From CAWHNT01 sp963830775 (GTDB lineage Bacteria > Pseudomonadota > Alphaproteobacteria > Geminicoccales > Geminicoccaceae), in NCBI GenBank assembly GCA_963830775.1, contig CAWHNT010000024.1, forward strand, positions 124,001 to 188,000: DNA of 64,000 bases, given 5' to 3'. Below the pieces are notes generated by a model that did no database searches, had not been told where the DNA came from, and worked only from the letters and a program-made list of their open reading frames with translations. A program made the position numbers and the translations under genes. Shown here piece after piece: positions 47,559-56,192 of this stretch; positions within the stretch are counted from its first letter, which is position 1; each line of letters opens with the position of its first letter.

Positions 47559-47650
47559 GCCTGATCTCGATTGCCGCGGGCAGGTTGCTCGTGGCGGGGG
47601 TCTTTCTGGCCCCTTGCCGGATAGGCCGAGCGCCGGTGGCGTCCCTGTCT

Positions 47651-49468
47651 TCAGAGCTGGCTCCCTGCCACCGGGGCCGGCGTCGTGCCGATCGCGGGTG
47701 CGGGCCGCAGCACGTGACCCGCAGCCTCCACCACCGGCGGCGGAGCCAGCTCCTCCGGCGTGGCTGCGAGGCCAGCGCGGACGAGCAGGGCACCGACCTC
47801 CGGCCGCGAGGTGAGGACGGCAAAGGGGATGCCGGCGAGGAGTACAGTCCCCAGCAGGAGCGCCCAGCTGGCAAGGCTCGCGGGCACGGCCGAGGCGAGG
47901 CAGAGCGCCAGGGTCCCCATCGCCAGCTGCGAGCGCAGGCTCATCAACGCCTCGGGCCAGCGCACGGTGCGATTGGAGCGCAGCTGGGCACCCCAGGTGA
48001 GCGAGCGTCCGGTCAGCATGCGGAGCATGAAGAGGGCCTGGGCCGCCAGCATCAACGGGGTGAGGAGCAGGGAGAAGACGAGCTCCAGGGCTGCCGTGAG
48101 GAGCACCCGCAGCCGGCCGCCATAGGCTGCGGCGGTGGCCGGCCGCAGCAGCACGGCCAGCGTTCCCAGAAGCTTCGGCGCCATGCCGAGAGCCAGCACC
48201 AGGGCCAGCAGCAGCCAAGCCTCCACCGAGGACGGTGGCCCATCGGGTGCCAGGGTGCCACGGCCCAGCGCCAGGGCCGTGAAGGCGAGCCAGGCCGGCG
48301 CGTTCACGTACATCAGGATGGCCAGGAAGAGCTGGATACGGCCGATCAGGTGAGTGTCGAGCACGCCCAGGAGCTTGAGGTACTGCAGGTTGCCCTGGCA
48401 CCAGCGCAGGTCGCGCTTGATGAACTCGATCGCGGTCGGCGGGTTCAGCTCGTAGCTGCCGTCCTCGACCGCGAGCAGGCGGACCTCGTAGCCGGCCCGG
48501 CGCATCAGCACGGCCTCGACCTGGTCGTGGCTCAGGATCCGGCCGCCGAGCGGCGGGCGGCCTGGCAGATCGACCATCTCGCAATGCTCGATGAAGGGAG
48601 CGATGCGGATGATGCCGTTATGGCCCCAGAACGGGCCGCAGTCTCCCTGCCACCAGGCAGCGCCCAGGGCATAGGTGCGCATGCCGTGCCGCATCCCGAT
48701 CTGGAACAGACGCGGGAACGGCGACGGGTTCGGCAGGCCGACGATGAGCTGCTGGAGGATGCCGATCTCGGGGCTCTGCTCGATGATCCGCGCCAGGCGG
48801 ACGATCGCCTCGCCCGACATCAGGCTGTCGGCGTCGAGCACGAGCATGAAGTCGAACCGATGCCCGTGCGCGCGCAGGAAGTCCCAGACATTGCCGGTCT
48901 TGTGGCCGGCGTTGTCGGCACGGCGGCGGTAGTGCAGGCGCTCGGGAAGATCCTGGCGGGCGCGCAGGCTCTCGAACAGGCGCAGCTCCTGCGCTGCCGT
49001 CGCGGGCTCGCGTGTGTCGCTCAGAACGAAGAGCTCGAAGGCATGCGCCTGGCCGGTATCCTCCAGGCTGCCGAGCATGGCCGCGAGGTGACGGAAGACG
49101 CGCTCGGGCTCCTCCTCGAAGACCGGCATCACGATCGCGGTACGCGAGCGCAAGGGCGCGCGGAGATCGGCGCGGCCCACGGCCGGGGTGACGTGGGCCG
49201 CCGGGTCGCGGGCCAGGAGCAGGATGGCGAGGCCGACCAGCCCGTTCCACAAGCCAAGCACCATCCAGGGCAGCGTGACCGTGAACAGGGCCAAGAGCAC
49301 GAGGTCGACCGCGTCCAGGCCGTCGCTCCCGAGATGGTGGGCCATGGGCAGGGCCATGACCGCCACCGTCATCCCGACCAATGCCGCGAAGAGGGCACGG
49401 CGGCGGCCGAGGCTGCGGGTGCGACCGGGGTCGCACCCGGATGACGACATGGACTGACTGGGGTGCAT
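47651..49468 (-). CDS. opgH: Glucans biosynthesis glucosyltransferase OpgH (MdoH)
   Basis: OpgH polymerises UDP-glucose into the backbone of osmoregulated periplasmic glucans at the inner membrane. The 605-residue protein has two N-terminal helices, a GT2 domain (TAIVMPVFEEEPERVFRHLA, FDFMLVLDADSLMSGEAIVR with the DAD metal motif, ALGAAWWQGDCGPFWGHNGI, ILSHDQVEAVLMRRAGYEVR, FIKRDLRWCQGNLQYLKLLG, holding the (Q/R)xxRW-type signature) and several C-terminal helices. It is shorter than E. coli OpgH, mainly at the N-terminus. OpgG is not in the window. The frame is intact. Confidence 0.94.
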   Translation of the reverse strand: MHPSQSMSSSGCDPGRTRSLGRRRALFAALVGMTVAVMALPMAHHLGSDGLDAVDLVLLALFTVTLPWMVLGLWNGLVGLAILLLARDPAAHVTPAVGRADLRAPLRSRTAIVMPVFEEEPERVFRHLAAMLGSLEDTGQAHAFELFVLSDTREPATAAQELRLFESLRARQDLPERLHYRRRADNAGHKTGNVWDFLRAHGHRFDFMLVLDADSLMSGEAIVRLARIIEQSPEIGILQQLIVGLPNPSPFPRLFQIGMRHGMRTYALGAAWWQGDCGPFWGHNGIIRIAPFIEHCEMVDLPGRPPLGGRILSHDQVEAVLMRRAGYEVRLLAVEDGSYELNPPTAIEFIKRDLRWCQGNLQYLKLLGVLDTHLIGRIQLFLAILMYVNAPAWLAFTALALGRGTLAPDGPPSSVEAWLLLALVLALGMAPKLLGTLAVLLRPATAAAYGGRLRVLLTAALELVFSLLLTPLMLAAQALFMLRMLTGRSLTWGAQLRSNRTVRWPEALMSLRSQLAMGTLALCLASAVPASLASWALLLGTVLLAGIPFAVLTSRPEVGALLVRAGLAATPEELAPPPVVEAAGHVLRPAPAIGTTPAPVAGSQL

Positions 49469-49699
49469 TCCCTAATCCGGTAGGGGCCGATCTGGGGCTG
49501 TCGGCCTTATCGCTCTCCGGCGTGGGCCCAGCACGCCGGCCGACAACGTGCCACGGAGGCCGCAAGCGTTCTACGGCGGCGATGCTGGCATAGACGCTGC
49601 TGCCAACCTAGATACCGGCACAAGGCCGTGAGCTGCCCAGGGTTTCGCCACGTATCGTCGGGCGGACCGGACGAGTCTCAAGGTCCCGGGAGCCACCGG

Positions 49700-50830
49700 A
49701 TGCATGCCAATATCGTCCCGCTGCCGCGCACGCCGGCACTGCTGGTGCAGCACGCGGCACGCGCGCTCCGCGCCGGGCAGCCGGTGACCCTGAGGGCGTC
49801 GCGCGGCGATCTGCAGGTGCTTCCGGCCGAGGCCATGCCCGGCCCGGCCGAGCCGCTGCCTGCCGGTTCGTTCCTGGCGCTGACCGGTCAGCGCCTCGCC
49901 AGCCTCACCGGCTCCGGTGCCGATACCGGGACATGGCGCATCCCCCTCGCCCCCGGCACGGCCCCTACCCTGCTGGCGACGCTGGCCGATCCCACCGCAC
50001 CGGCCGACCCGCGCACGCGAGCACTGGCGGAGCAGGCCCAGCCCGGCGACGAGGTGGCGGCGGCGGCGGTCGAGCTCTGCAAGCTCGCGGGCCTGCTGCC
50101 GGCGGCGATCTGCCTGCCACCTGCCCGTTATGCGGCACCGATCATCGTGGGCCTGGCGGCCGTGCGCGAGTACCGCCAGCTCGAGGCGTCGAGCCTGCGG
50201 CCGGTGAGCGAGGCGCGCGTACCGCTGGCCGATGCCGAGAACGTGCGCGTGGTGGCGTTCCGGCCGGCCGATGGCGGGCCCGAGCAGTTCGCCATCATCG
50301 TGGGCGAGCCCGAGGAGGTGGAGGCACCCTTGTGCCGGATGCACTCCGAGTGCTTCACCGGCGACCTCCTGGGCTCGCTCCGCTGCGACTGCGGCGACCA
50401 GCTTCGCGGCGCCATCCGCCGGATGGCCGATGAGGGTGCCGGCGTGCTGCTCTACCTAGCCCAGGAGGGGCGCGGGATCGGTCTCACCAACAAGCTCCGC
50501 GCCTACGCCCTTCAGGACGGCGGGCTGGACACGGTCGACGCCAACACGCATCTGGGCTTCGAGCCGGACGAGCGGCAGTTCTGGGCCGCGGCCACCATGC
50601 TGCGCCAGCTGGGGATCGGCCGGGTGCGCCTCCTGACCAACAATCCGGCCAAGATGCGCCTGCTCGCGGGCCAGGGGGTCGAGGTCGTGGGCCGGGTGCC
50701 GCACATGTTCGAGGCCAACGAGCACAACCACGGCTATCTGCTGACCAAGGCGCAGCGCAGCGGGCACCTGCTGGAGGTGGACGGTGCGGATGGCGGCAGC
50801 GCCAACGGCGTCCGCTACGGGCACAGGTGA
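49700..50830 (+). CDS. ribA: GTP cyclohydrolase II with N-terminal extension
   Basis: The C-terminal ~200 residues are GTP cyclohydrolase II, the first committed step of riboflavin synthesis: PLCRMHSECFTGDLLGSLRC, DCGDQLRGAIRRM (zinc Cys triad C-x10-C-x-C), YLAQEGRGIGLTNKLRAYAL, LGFEPDERQFWAAA, LLTNNPAKMRLLAGQGVEVV. The first ~170 residues (ANIVPLPRTPALLVQHAARA ...) are a degenerate RibB-like or family-specific domain lacking recognisable RibB active-site motifs. ATG at 49700 follows a CACCGG leader. It overlaps the following methyltransferase gene by four bases (GTGA), an unusual coupling. The frame is intact. Confidence 0.94.
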   Translation: MHANIVPLPRTPALLVQHAARALRAGQPVTLRASRGDLQVLPAEAMPGPAEPLPAGSFLALTGQRLASLTGSGADTGTWRIPLAPGTAPTLLATLADPTAPADPRTRALAEQAQPGDEVAAAAVELCKLAGLLPAAICLPPARYAAPIIVGLAAVREYRQLEASSLRPVSEARVPLADAENVRVVAFRPADGGPEQFAIIVGEPEEVEAPLCRMHSECFTGDLLGSLRCDCGDQLRGAIRRMADEGAGVLLYLAQEGRGIGLTNKLRAYALQDGGLDTVDANTHLGFEPDERQFWAAATMLRQLGIGRVRLLTNNPAKMRLLAGQGVEVVGRVPHMFEANEHNHGYLLTKAQRSGHLLEVDGADGGSANGVRYGHR

Positions 50831-51594
50831 GGAGCAGCGGCCGCCCGGGGCATCTCCTCGACCGCGCCTACGGGCTCGGGCGCTCCTTGTGGATGTACTA
50901 CGGCACCTGGGGCCAGGGGGCGCGGATGCGGGCCTTCTATGCCCCGTTCGTGCGGCCGGGGACCTTGTGCTTCGATATCGGCGCCCATGTCGGCAGCCGA
51001 TCCCGGTGCTGGTCGGGGCTGGGGGCGCGGGTGCTGGCGGTCGAGCCGCAACCGGACTTCGCCCGCTTCCTCCGCCTGCTGTTCTGGCGCGACCCGAAGG
51101 TGAGCGTGCTGCCGGAGGCGGTGGCGGCCCGAGCCGGCACGGTGACGCTGCATGTCAGCCCGCGCACGCCCACCGTGAGCACCGGGAGCAGGAGCTTCAT
51201 CGAGGAGACGAGCCGGGTGCCGGGCTTCGCCTGGGTCGACTGGAGCCAGCAGGTGACGGTGCCGGCGACGACGCTGGATGCGCTGATCGTGCGCCATGGC
51301 GAGCCCGCGTTCGTCAAGATCGATGTGGAGGGCATGGAGCACGAGGTGCTGGCGGGGCTGTCCCGACCGCTGCCGGCACTGTCGTTCGAGTTCGTGCCGG
51401 CAAGCCCGTCCAGTGCCCGCGCCAGCCTGGAGCGGCTGGCGGCCTTGGGCGACTATGTCTGGAACGTGGCCCTGGGCGAGGAGCCCGCATTCCTCTTCGA
51501 CCGGCCGGTGGCACCAGCGGCGATGCTGAGCTGGCTGGCGGCCCGCGACCCTGAAGGCCCGTCCGGCGACCTCTACGCCATCCGGGCTGCGTGA
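50827..51594 (+). CDS. FkbM-family methyltransferase
   Basis: The 255-residue SAM-dependent methyltransferase reads PGTLCFDIGAHVGSRSRCWS (motif I), VLAVEPQPDFARFLRLLFWR (motif II Glu), PATTLDALIVRHGEPAFVKI and DVEGMEHEVLAGLSRPLPAL. FkbM enzymes O-methylate hydroxyls, often on sugars of surface glycans. The GTG start shares bases with the ribA stop. A signal-peptide protein follows at once. It is the left edge of the glycan-modification locus. The frame is intact. Confidence 0.9.
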   Translation: MRSSGRPGHLLDRAYGLGRSLWMYYGTWGQGARMRAFYAPFVRPGTLCFDIGAHVGSRSRCWSGLGARVLAVEPQPDFARFLRLLFWRDPKVSVLPEAVAARAGTVTLHVSPRTPTVSTGSRSFIEETSRVPGFAWVDWSQQVTVPATTLDALIVRHGEPAFVKIDVEGMEHEVLAGLSRPLPALSFEFVPASPSSARASLERLAALGDYVWNVALGEEPAFLFDRPVAPAAMLSWLAARDPEGPSGDLYAIRAA

Positions 51595-51605
51595 AGGACC
51601 ATACG

Positions 51606-52259
51606 ATGCAGCGATCTGTCCGAGTGGCCGCCCTGGCCCTCGCCTCCCTCCTGCTGACCCAGACAGCGTCGGCCGCCGACCCGACCGGCGTCTGGCGCTT
51701 CGACCCCAAGGCTCTGGACGCGATCGGTGACCGTATCGCGGCCGCGATGGCCGCCGAGCTGACCCCGGCCCGTCGGCGCGAGATGCTCACTCAGGCGAGG
51801 GACAAGGAGGTCGAGCTCGCCAAGCTCGAGAAGGAGGCGCCGGAGAAGGTGGCGCAGCTGATGCCCGAGCTGCGCCAGGCCCGGGCCATGGCCCGCATCG
51901 CCGCCGACCCGAAGACGTACTTCAAGCGCGAGTTCCTGGCCTCGCTGGGCGACCCGGCCCAGACCGGGTTCGAGTTCGAGGACGATGGCACCCTCGTCTA
52001 CAGCACCGTGCTGGCCGGCAGGCCGCAGCGAAGCGAGGGTGCGTGGAAAAGCGAGGACGAGCAGGTCGAGATCGTCGCCTCCCTGCCGGCCCCCGGCGGC
52101 GGCGTCACCTACCTGCATGCCCGCGGTCCGCTCAAGGCCGAGCGGATGGAGCTCACCTATGCCGGCACGGCCGAGGACGAAGCCAAGCTGCTGGCGGAGA
52201 ACCCGGAGATCGCCAAGGCGATGCGCGAGGCGACCTGGGTCCTGGTCCGCCAGCCCTGA
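51606..52259 (+). CDS. Secreted hypothetical protein
   Basis: ATG at 51606 gives a signal peptide (MQRSVRVAALALASLLLTQT, ASAADP). The mature ~195 residues have an Ala/Glu/Lys-rich helical stretch (DKEVELAKLEKEAPEKVAQL), a central beta-type region (TGFEFEDDGTLVYSTVLAGR) and end with WVLVRQP. The TGVWRFD start and the mid-region are lipocalin-like in style, but I cannot place it in a named family. A GTG at 51591 is the alternative start. It follows the FkbM gene by 11 bases and is convergent with the first PL6-like gene. Confidence 0.75.
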   Translation: MQRSVRVAALALASLLLTQTASAADPTGVWRFDPKALDAIGDRIAAAMAAELTPARRREMLTQARDKEVELAKLEKEAPEKVAQLMPELRQARAMARIAADPKTYFKREFLASLGDPAQTGFEFEDDGTLVYSTVLAGRPQRSEGAWKSEDEQVEIVASLPAPGGGVTYLHARGPLKAERMELTYAGTAEDEAKLLAENPEIAKAMREATWVLVRQP

Positions 52260-52271
52260 GCCAGGCGGCGG

Positions 52272-53411
52272 TCACGCGCCCACGGGTGCCACCGGATCGC
52301 CTGGGACAACCGGCTCGACGGGCTTGTTCTTGTTCTTCTTGTTCTTCTTGTCGGGCTTCAGGCCACGCGGTGTCGGCGTCACGCCCGGCGGCAGGATGGT
52401 ATTGACCTCCGAGCGGAGCGTGATCGAGCCGTCGTGGCTCTCGACCGTCGTATTGGCAGCCGGGATGTTGTCGCCCGAGTAGTGAGCCCCCACGATCAGC
52501 GGGCCGCTATTACCGGAGACGAAGGTGTCGTAGGCCTGGGGATGGTTGCCTTGGGCCGCAGCGTTCCAGGGGGCGTCGCCGCCCATGATGCTGATCCCGC
52601 GCTCGCGGGCGGCGCTCACGAGGCGGTTGCCCACCACCCGGTTGCGGGCGTCGTGGATGATCAGCCCGTAGCAGCGCTCCAGCGTGTTGCCCTGGATGAT
52701 GTTGTCCTCGCCGTGCCGATTGCAGAGATTGTTGCAGTCGGTCAGCGTGTTGCCGCTGATCACGTTGCCGGACGACTTGATCGAGATCGTCTCCGGGCTG
52801 CTGCCGCGGCAGCGCTCGATGCGGTTGGTGTCGATCCGGGCGCTGATCCTGCGGTTGCTGTCCCGCATCGACAGGCCGACCTGGATGGCGGCGGTGCCGA
52901 GGCCAGAGCCTTTGCTGTCGTGGATGTAGTTGTGGTGAATGTAGGGGTTCTGGGCCGAGCCCTTGATGCAGATCCCGCGGCCGGTGAAGGCAGACAGCTC
53001 GCAGCCCGCGACCTCGGCCCCGACGCCGCTCACGTCCATGCCCTTGCCGGTGAACACGCTGCCGACGATGGTAAGCCCGTCGCCGGCGAGGACGACGCCC
53101 TCCTCGAAGGCGAGGCCATCGAGATCGACCTGGTTCCCCTGCACGATCAGGGGCGAGCGCAGAACCGTTCGCTTTGGGTTCTGGACCCTGACCGAGATGT
53201 TGCTGCTGGCCAGGACGAACTGGCCGATGTCGCCGAAATTGCCCGGGGCGAGCAGGATCGAGCTGCCCTCGCCGGCAGTCTGCAGAACGGTGTGCAGCTC
53301 GTAGCCGTTATAGACCGTGGCCTGGAGGCCAGGGAGCGGTCGTCCTGCCAGCAGGCTGCTGGCGGGCAATGCCGCAATGCCGAACAGAAACCGGCGGCGA
53401 CCTACCGTCAT
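52272..53411 (-). CDS. Exported right-handed beta-helix protein, PL6 lyase/epimerase-like (copy 1)
   Basis: The start MTVGRRRFLFGIAALPASSL, after AGGAGG, has a Tat-type twin-arginine signal. The mature protein is a right-handed beta-helix with repeating N-x-x-x-x-N ladders. The segment ETISIKSSGNVISGNTLTDC and NRHGEDNIIQGNTLERCYGL carries Lys (KSS) and Arg (RHG) 20 residues apart, as in chondroitinase B/alginate lyases of family PL6, where these residues catalyse uronate beta-elimination. It lacks the family's usual N-terminal VSSAAELQAAL pattern, so an epimerase-like role is possible. The C-terminus is a Lys/Asn-rich tail. It is convergent with the secreted hypothetical and divergent from the methyltransferase. 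Confidence 0.72.
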   Translation of the reverse strand: MTVGRRRFLFGIAALPASSLLAGRPLPGLQATVYNGYELHTVLQTAGEGSSILLAPGNFGDIGQFVLASSNISVRVQNPKRTVLRSPLIVQGNQVDLDGLAFEEGVVLAGDGLTIVGSVFTGKGMDVSGVGAEVAGCELSAFTGRGICIKGSAQNPYIHHNYIHDSKGSGLGTAAIQVGLSMRDSNRRISARIDTNRIERCRGSSPETISIKSSGNVISGNTLTDCNNLCNRHGEDNIIQGNTLERCYGLIIHDARNRVVGNRLVSAARERGISIMGGDAPWNAAAQGNHPQAYDTFVSGNSGPLIVGAHYSGDNIPAANTTVESHDGSITLRSEVNTILPPGVTPTPRGLKPDKKNKKNKNKPVEPVVPGDPVAPVGA

Positions 53412-53665
53412 TCTACCTCCTGCTGCCCTAACCCCGACCCGACACGACTGATAGGCACGTGTGCGCGCCACGTCTACTTCTGGTTTTGAAGGCGGGCGGG
53501 CGAGCCCGTCACGCCGGATGAACAGACGTTCGTAGAAGCTGCCTATTCCGTCGCTCCTGCCGTGGCCGCACCGAAGGTGACAGGGCTGGGATGCCGGGAT
53601 AGAGAGGGTCGCTCGCGACCGGCGTGTCCTGGTCCGGCACTCTCGCTCGAGCTTCGGGATTGATC

Positions 53666-54463
53666 ATGCCAGAGACGCACTTGGCCGATGACCTGCACGC
53701 TCGCGTGGAGCGCGAGCGGGAACGGTACGAGGAGGGCCTGAAGCGAACCGGCTACCAGGACATCCTGGTGAGCCATGCGGGCTACCTCCACGGCGAAAAC
53801 CGGAAGAAGATCGCGCGCGACGCGCTGGCCGGGCGCAGGCTCGAGCGCGTGCTCGAAATCGGGCGCGTGGTGTGGGACCACTGGCTCGAGAGCAACGGCA
53901 TCGTCCCGGACGAGACCTACTGCATCAACATCTCGGAGCGGGAGCTGCAGAAGGGGATCATCCGCAGCCAGGAGACGCGGATCAAGCCCAAGTTCCTGAT
54001 CATGGACGCGCACAAGCTGGAGTTCCCGAACGCCCACTTCGACCTGGTCTGCGGCTCGGGCATCCTGCACCATCTGGACATGAAGCAGGCCTTGCCGGAG
54101 ATCGCCCGCGTCCTGCGGCCCGACGGGGTCGTGCTCTTCTCCGAGCCGCTCGACAACAACCCGGTGGGCCACCTCGTCCGCCGTCTCACGCCCGCGGCCC
54201 GGACCGACGACGAGGAGCCGTTCCGCTTCCACCAGCTCGACATGCTGCGGCAGTACTTCGACTGTGAGTTCCACTTCGAGCAGCTGGTCTCGGTGCCGGT
54301 GGGCCTGGTCTCACGGTTCGTCTTCAAGAAGCCGGACAATCCGCTGATGCGGCTCGCCTTCCGCGCCGACGACGCGATCCGGACCCGGCTGCCGGGGCTG
54401 GGGCCCTATTTCCGCAAGGTCACCATCGTCGCCAGGCAGCGGGGCAGCCGGGCGGCCGCGTAG
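53666..54463 (+). CDS. Class I SAM-dependent methyltransferase
   Basis: ATG at 53666. The 265-residue protein has a motif-I region LERVLEIGRVVWDHWLES (an unusual form lacking the usual GxGxG), FLIMDAHKLEFPNAHFDLVC, GSGILHHLDMKQALPEIARV and LRPDGVVLFSEPLDNNPVGH. It belongs to the Methyltransf_11/UbiE-like superfamily. In glycan loci such enzymes methylate sugars or lipid heads. It is followed after 50 bases by the asparagine-synthase-like gene on the same strand. The 53412-53665 gap serves as a divergent promoter region with PL6 copy 1. The frame is intact. Confidence 0.85.
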   Translation: MPETHLADDLHARVERERERYEEGLKRTGYQDILVSHAGYLHGENRKKIARDALAGRRLERVLEIGRVVWDHWLESNGIVPDETYCINISERELQKGIIRSQETRIKPKFLIMDAHKLEFPNAHFDLVCGSGILHHLDMKQALPEIARVLRPDGVVLFSEPLDNNPVGHLVRRLTPAARTDDEEPFRFHQLDMLRQYFDCEFHFEQLVSVPVGLVSRFVFKKPDNPLMRLAFRADDAIRTRLPGLGPYFRKVTIVARQRGSRAAA

Positions 54464-54513
54464 ACCGGGCGGCGCCAGGCGGCCGTCATGCAACGCCCGG
54501 AACCCCGGGCCGG

Positions 54514-56172
54514 GTGGAACTGCACGTCATGCTGCTGAGCTCGAAGGCCGGCCCTCAGGATCTGAGCGAGCGCGGCCTGCGCTGGTGGGAGAACGACCAG
54601 CTCGCGGTCGGCTGGAAAGGCCATCTCTTCGTGCCGGGCTTTGCCGCGGGCGAGGCGAGCGTGGCCGAGCTGGCGAAGACAATGGCGACGAGGAACCTGG
54701 CCGAGGTCGCGTCGGACCTCGCCGGCGTCTTTGGCCTCTTCGTGTTCGACAAGGCCGCACGGTCGTGGCAGGTCGCGGTCGACAATGGCGGTCAGTACAA
54801 GGTCTACTACGACCGCCAGGATGTGGGCACGAGCTTCCTGGAGCTGCTGCGCACCCGTCCGCTTGCCGCGAGCGAGCTCGATAAGGAGGCGCTGACCGAG
54901 CTTCTGGCGCACGGCTACATCATGGCCGGCCGCACCGCGGTGAGCTCGATCGGCAAGCTGCGCGGCAACGAGGTGCTGGAGCTCGGGGCCGACGGCCGGA
55001 TCCGGCGCACGCCGAAGCGCCTAGCCGCGGAGCAGCCGGGCGGCACCGAGGCCGTGCTGGCGCACTTCGCGGCTCTGGCCAAGTCCCTGGCGGGAAGAGC
55101 ACTCAGCGTGGACGCGACCGGCGGCTTCGACAGCCGGCTGCTGCTGGCCCTCCTGGCCAAGCACGGGCTGCCGTTCGAGCTGGCCGTCTCGGGCTATCGG
55201 GGCACGCCGGACACCGAGATCCCGGCCCAGCTGGCGGGCCTGCTCGGGCGCCCCTTCCATCTCTCGGGGCATGACCTCGCCGATCTCGACCGGGCGCTGA
55301 CCGACGCCTTCCAGTCGAGCGACGGCCTCATGGACGTGCGACGCTGGCACCGCGACCGGCAGCTCGCGGCGGACCGCCTCGCCCGCGGAGTCGAAGTGAT
55401 CGCTCATGGTGGCGGCGGCGAACTTTTCCGCGACCACTGCTTCATCCAGGACTTCCCCCGCTACGGCAGCAGCCACGTCAACATCGAGCGCTACTACCGC
55501 CTGCGGATGTACCCGGTCACCATCCCGCCCGAGTATCTGACCGTCGCCGGCCGCGAGATCCTGGCCGGCGTGCAGGCCGCCACCCTGGCCCGCTTCTCCG
55601 AGCTGAAGGCTCCGACCAACAACGAGACCTATGACAGCATCTATTATTTCCTGCGCACGCCCGAGCATTTCGGCCAGCATTACGCCAACTACATCAATCT
55701 CGGGCTGGACGTGGTCGCACCGCTGCTCGACTACCACAATGTGCGGGTGGCCCTGGCGCTGCCGCCATGGGGACGGTTCTTCTACGGCTGGCACCGCCAG
55801 GTGATCACGGGAGCCAACCCGGTGCTGGCGGCGATGCCGACGGCCGAGGGCTTCTCGGCCTCGAGCGAGACGCCGCGCATGGCTGCCGACGCCTGGAGCT
55901 ACGGGATGACCCAGCTCCGGCGGGCGGGAAAGAAGGCGAGCCAGCGCCTGCTCGGCAAGTCCCGCTTCCACGTCGTCGGCGCCTTCGCGGCTGATGCTCC
56001 GGGCTTCATCGGCCATCTTCGCGGGTCGGCCCACTTCGCCCGGGCGCTGGAACGGCTGAAGGCGGCCGGCATCCTGGGCCCCGACCTCGCGCCCGAATCG
56101 GTGCGCGACATCCATGTCGGCCGGCTGATCACGGCCGGCCTGCTCCTGGGCGAGCTCGAGGGCTACGCCTGA
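54514..56172 (+). CDS. Asparagine synthetase-like (AsnB-type) enzyme without catalytic N-terminal Cys
   Basis: GTG start, 552 residues. The N-terminal Ntn-glutaminase-like region (VELHVMLLSSKAGPQ; GVFGLFVFDKAARSWQVAVD, NGGQYKVYYD) lacks the Cys2 needed to hydrolyse glutamine. The synthetase domain starts at a PP-loop reading SVDATGGFDSRLLLALLAKH (TGGFDS rather than SGGxDS), with VIAHGGGGELFRDHCF and DYHNVRVALALPP later. Such proteins in polysaccharide loci transfer amines to carboxylates; with no own glutaminase it may take free ammonia or an amine. The substrate might be a uronate on the polymer of this locus; that is inference. The frame is intact. Confidence 0.85.
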   Translation: MELHVMLLSSKAGPQDLSERGLRWWENDQLAVGWKGHLFVPGFAAGEASVAELAKTMATRNLAEVASDLAGVFGLFVFDKAARSWQVAVDNGGQYKVYYDRQDVGTSFLELLRTRPLAASELDKEALTELLAHGYIMAGRTAVSSIGKLRGNEVLELGADGRIRRTPKRLAAEQPGGTEAVLAHFAALAKSLAGRALSVDATGGFDSRLLLALLAKHGLPFELAVSGYRGTPDTEIPAQLAGLLGRPFHLSGHDLADLDRALTDAFQSSDGLMDVRRWHRDRQLAADRLARGVEVIAHGGGGELFRDHCFIQDFPRYGSSHVNIERYYRLRMYPVTIPPEYLTVAGREILAGVQAATLARFSELKAPTNNETYDSIYYFLRTPEHFGQHYANYINLGLDVVAPLLDYHNVRVALALPPWGRFFYGWHRQVITGANPVLAAMPTAEGFSASSETPRMAADAWSYGMTQLRRAGKKASQRLLGKSRFHVVGAFAADAPGFIGHLRGSAHFARALERLKAAGILGPDLAPESVRDIHVGRLITAGLLLGELEGYA

Positions 56173-56192
56173 GGTGAGCCAGTCCGCGCGGC

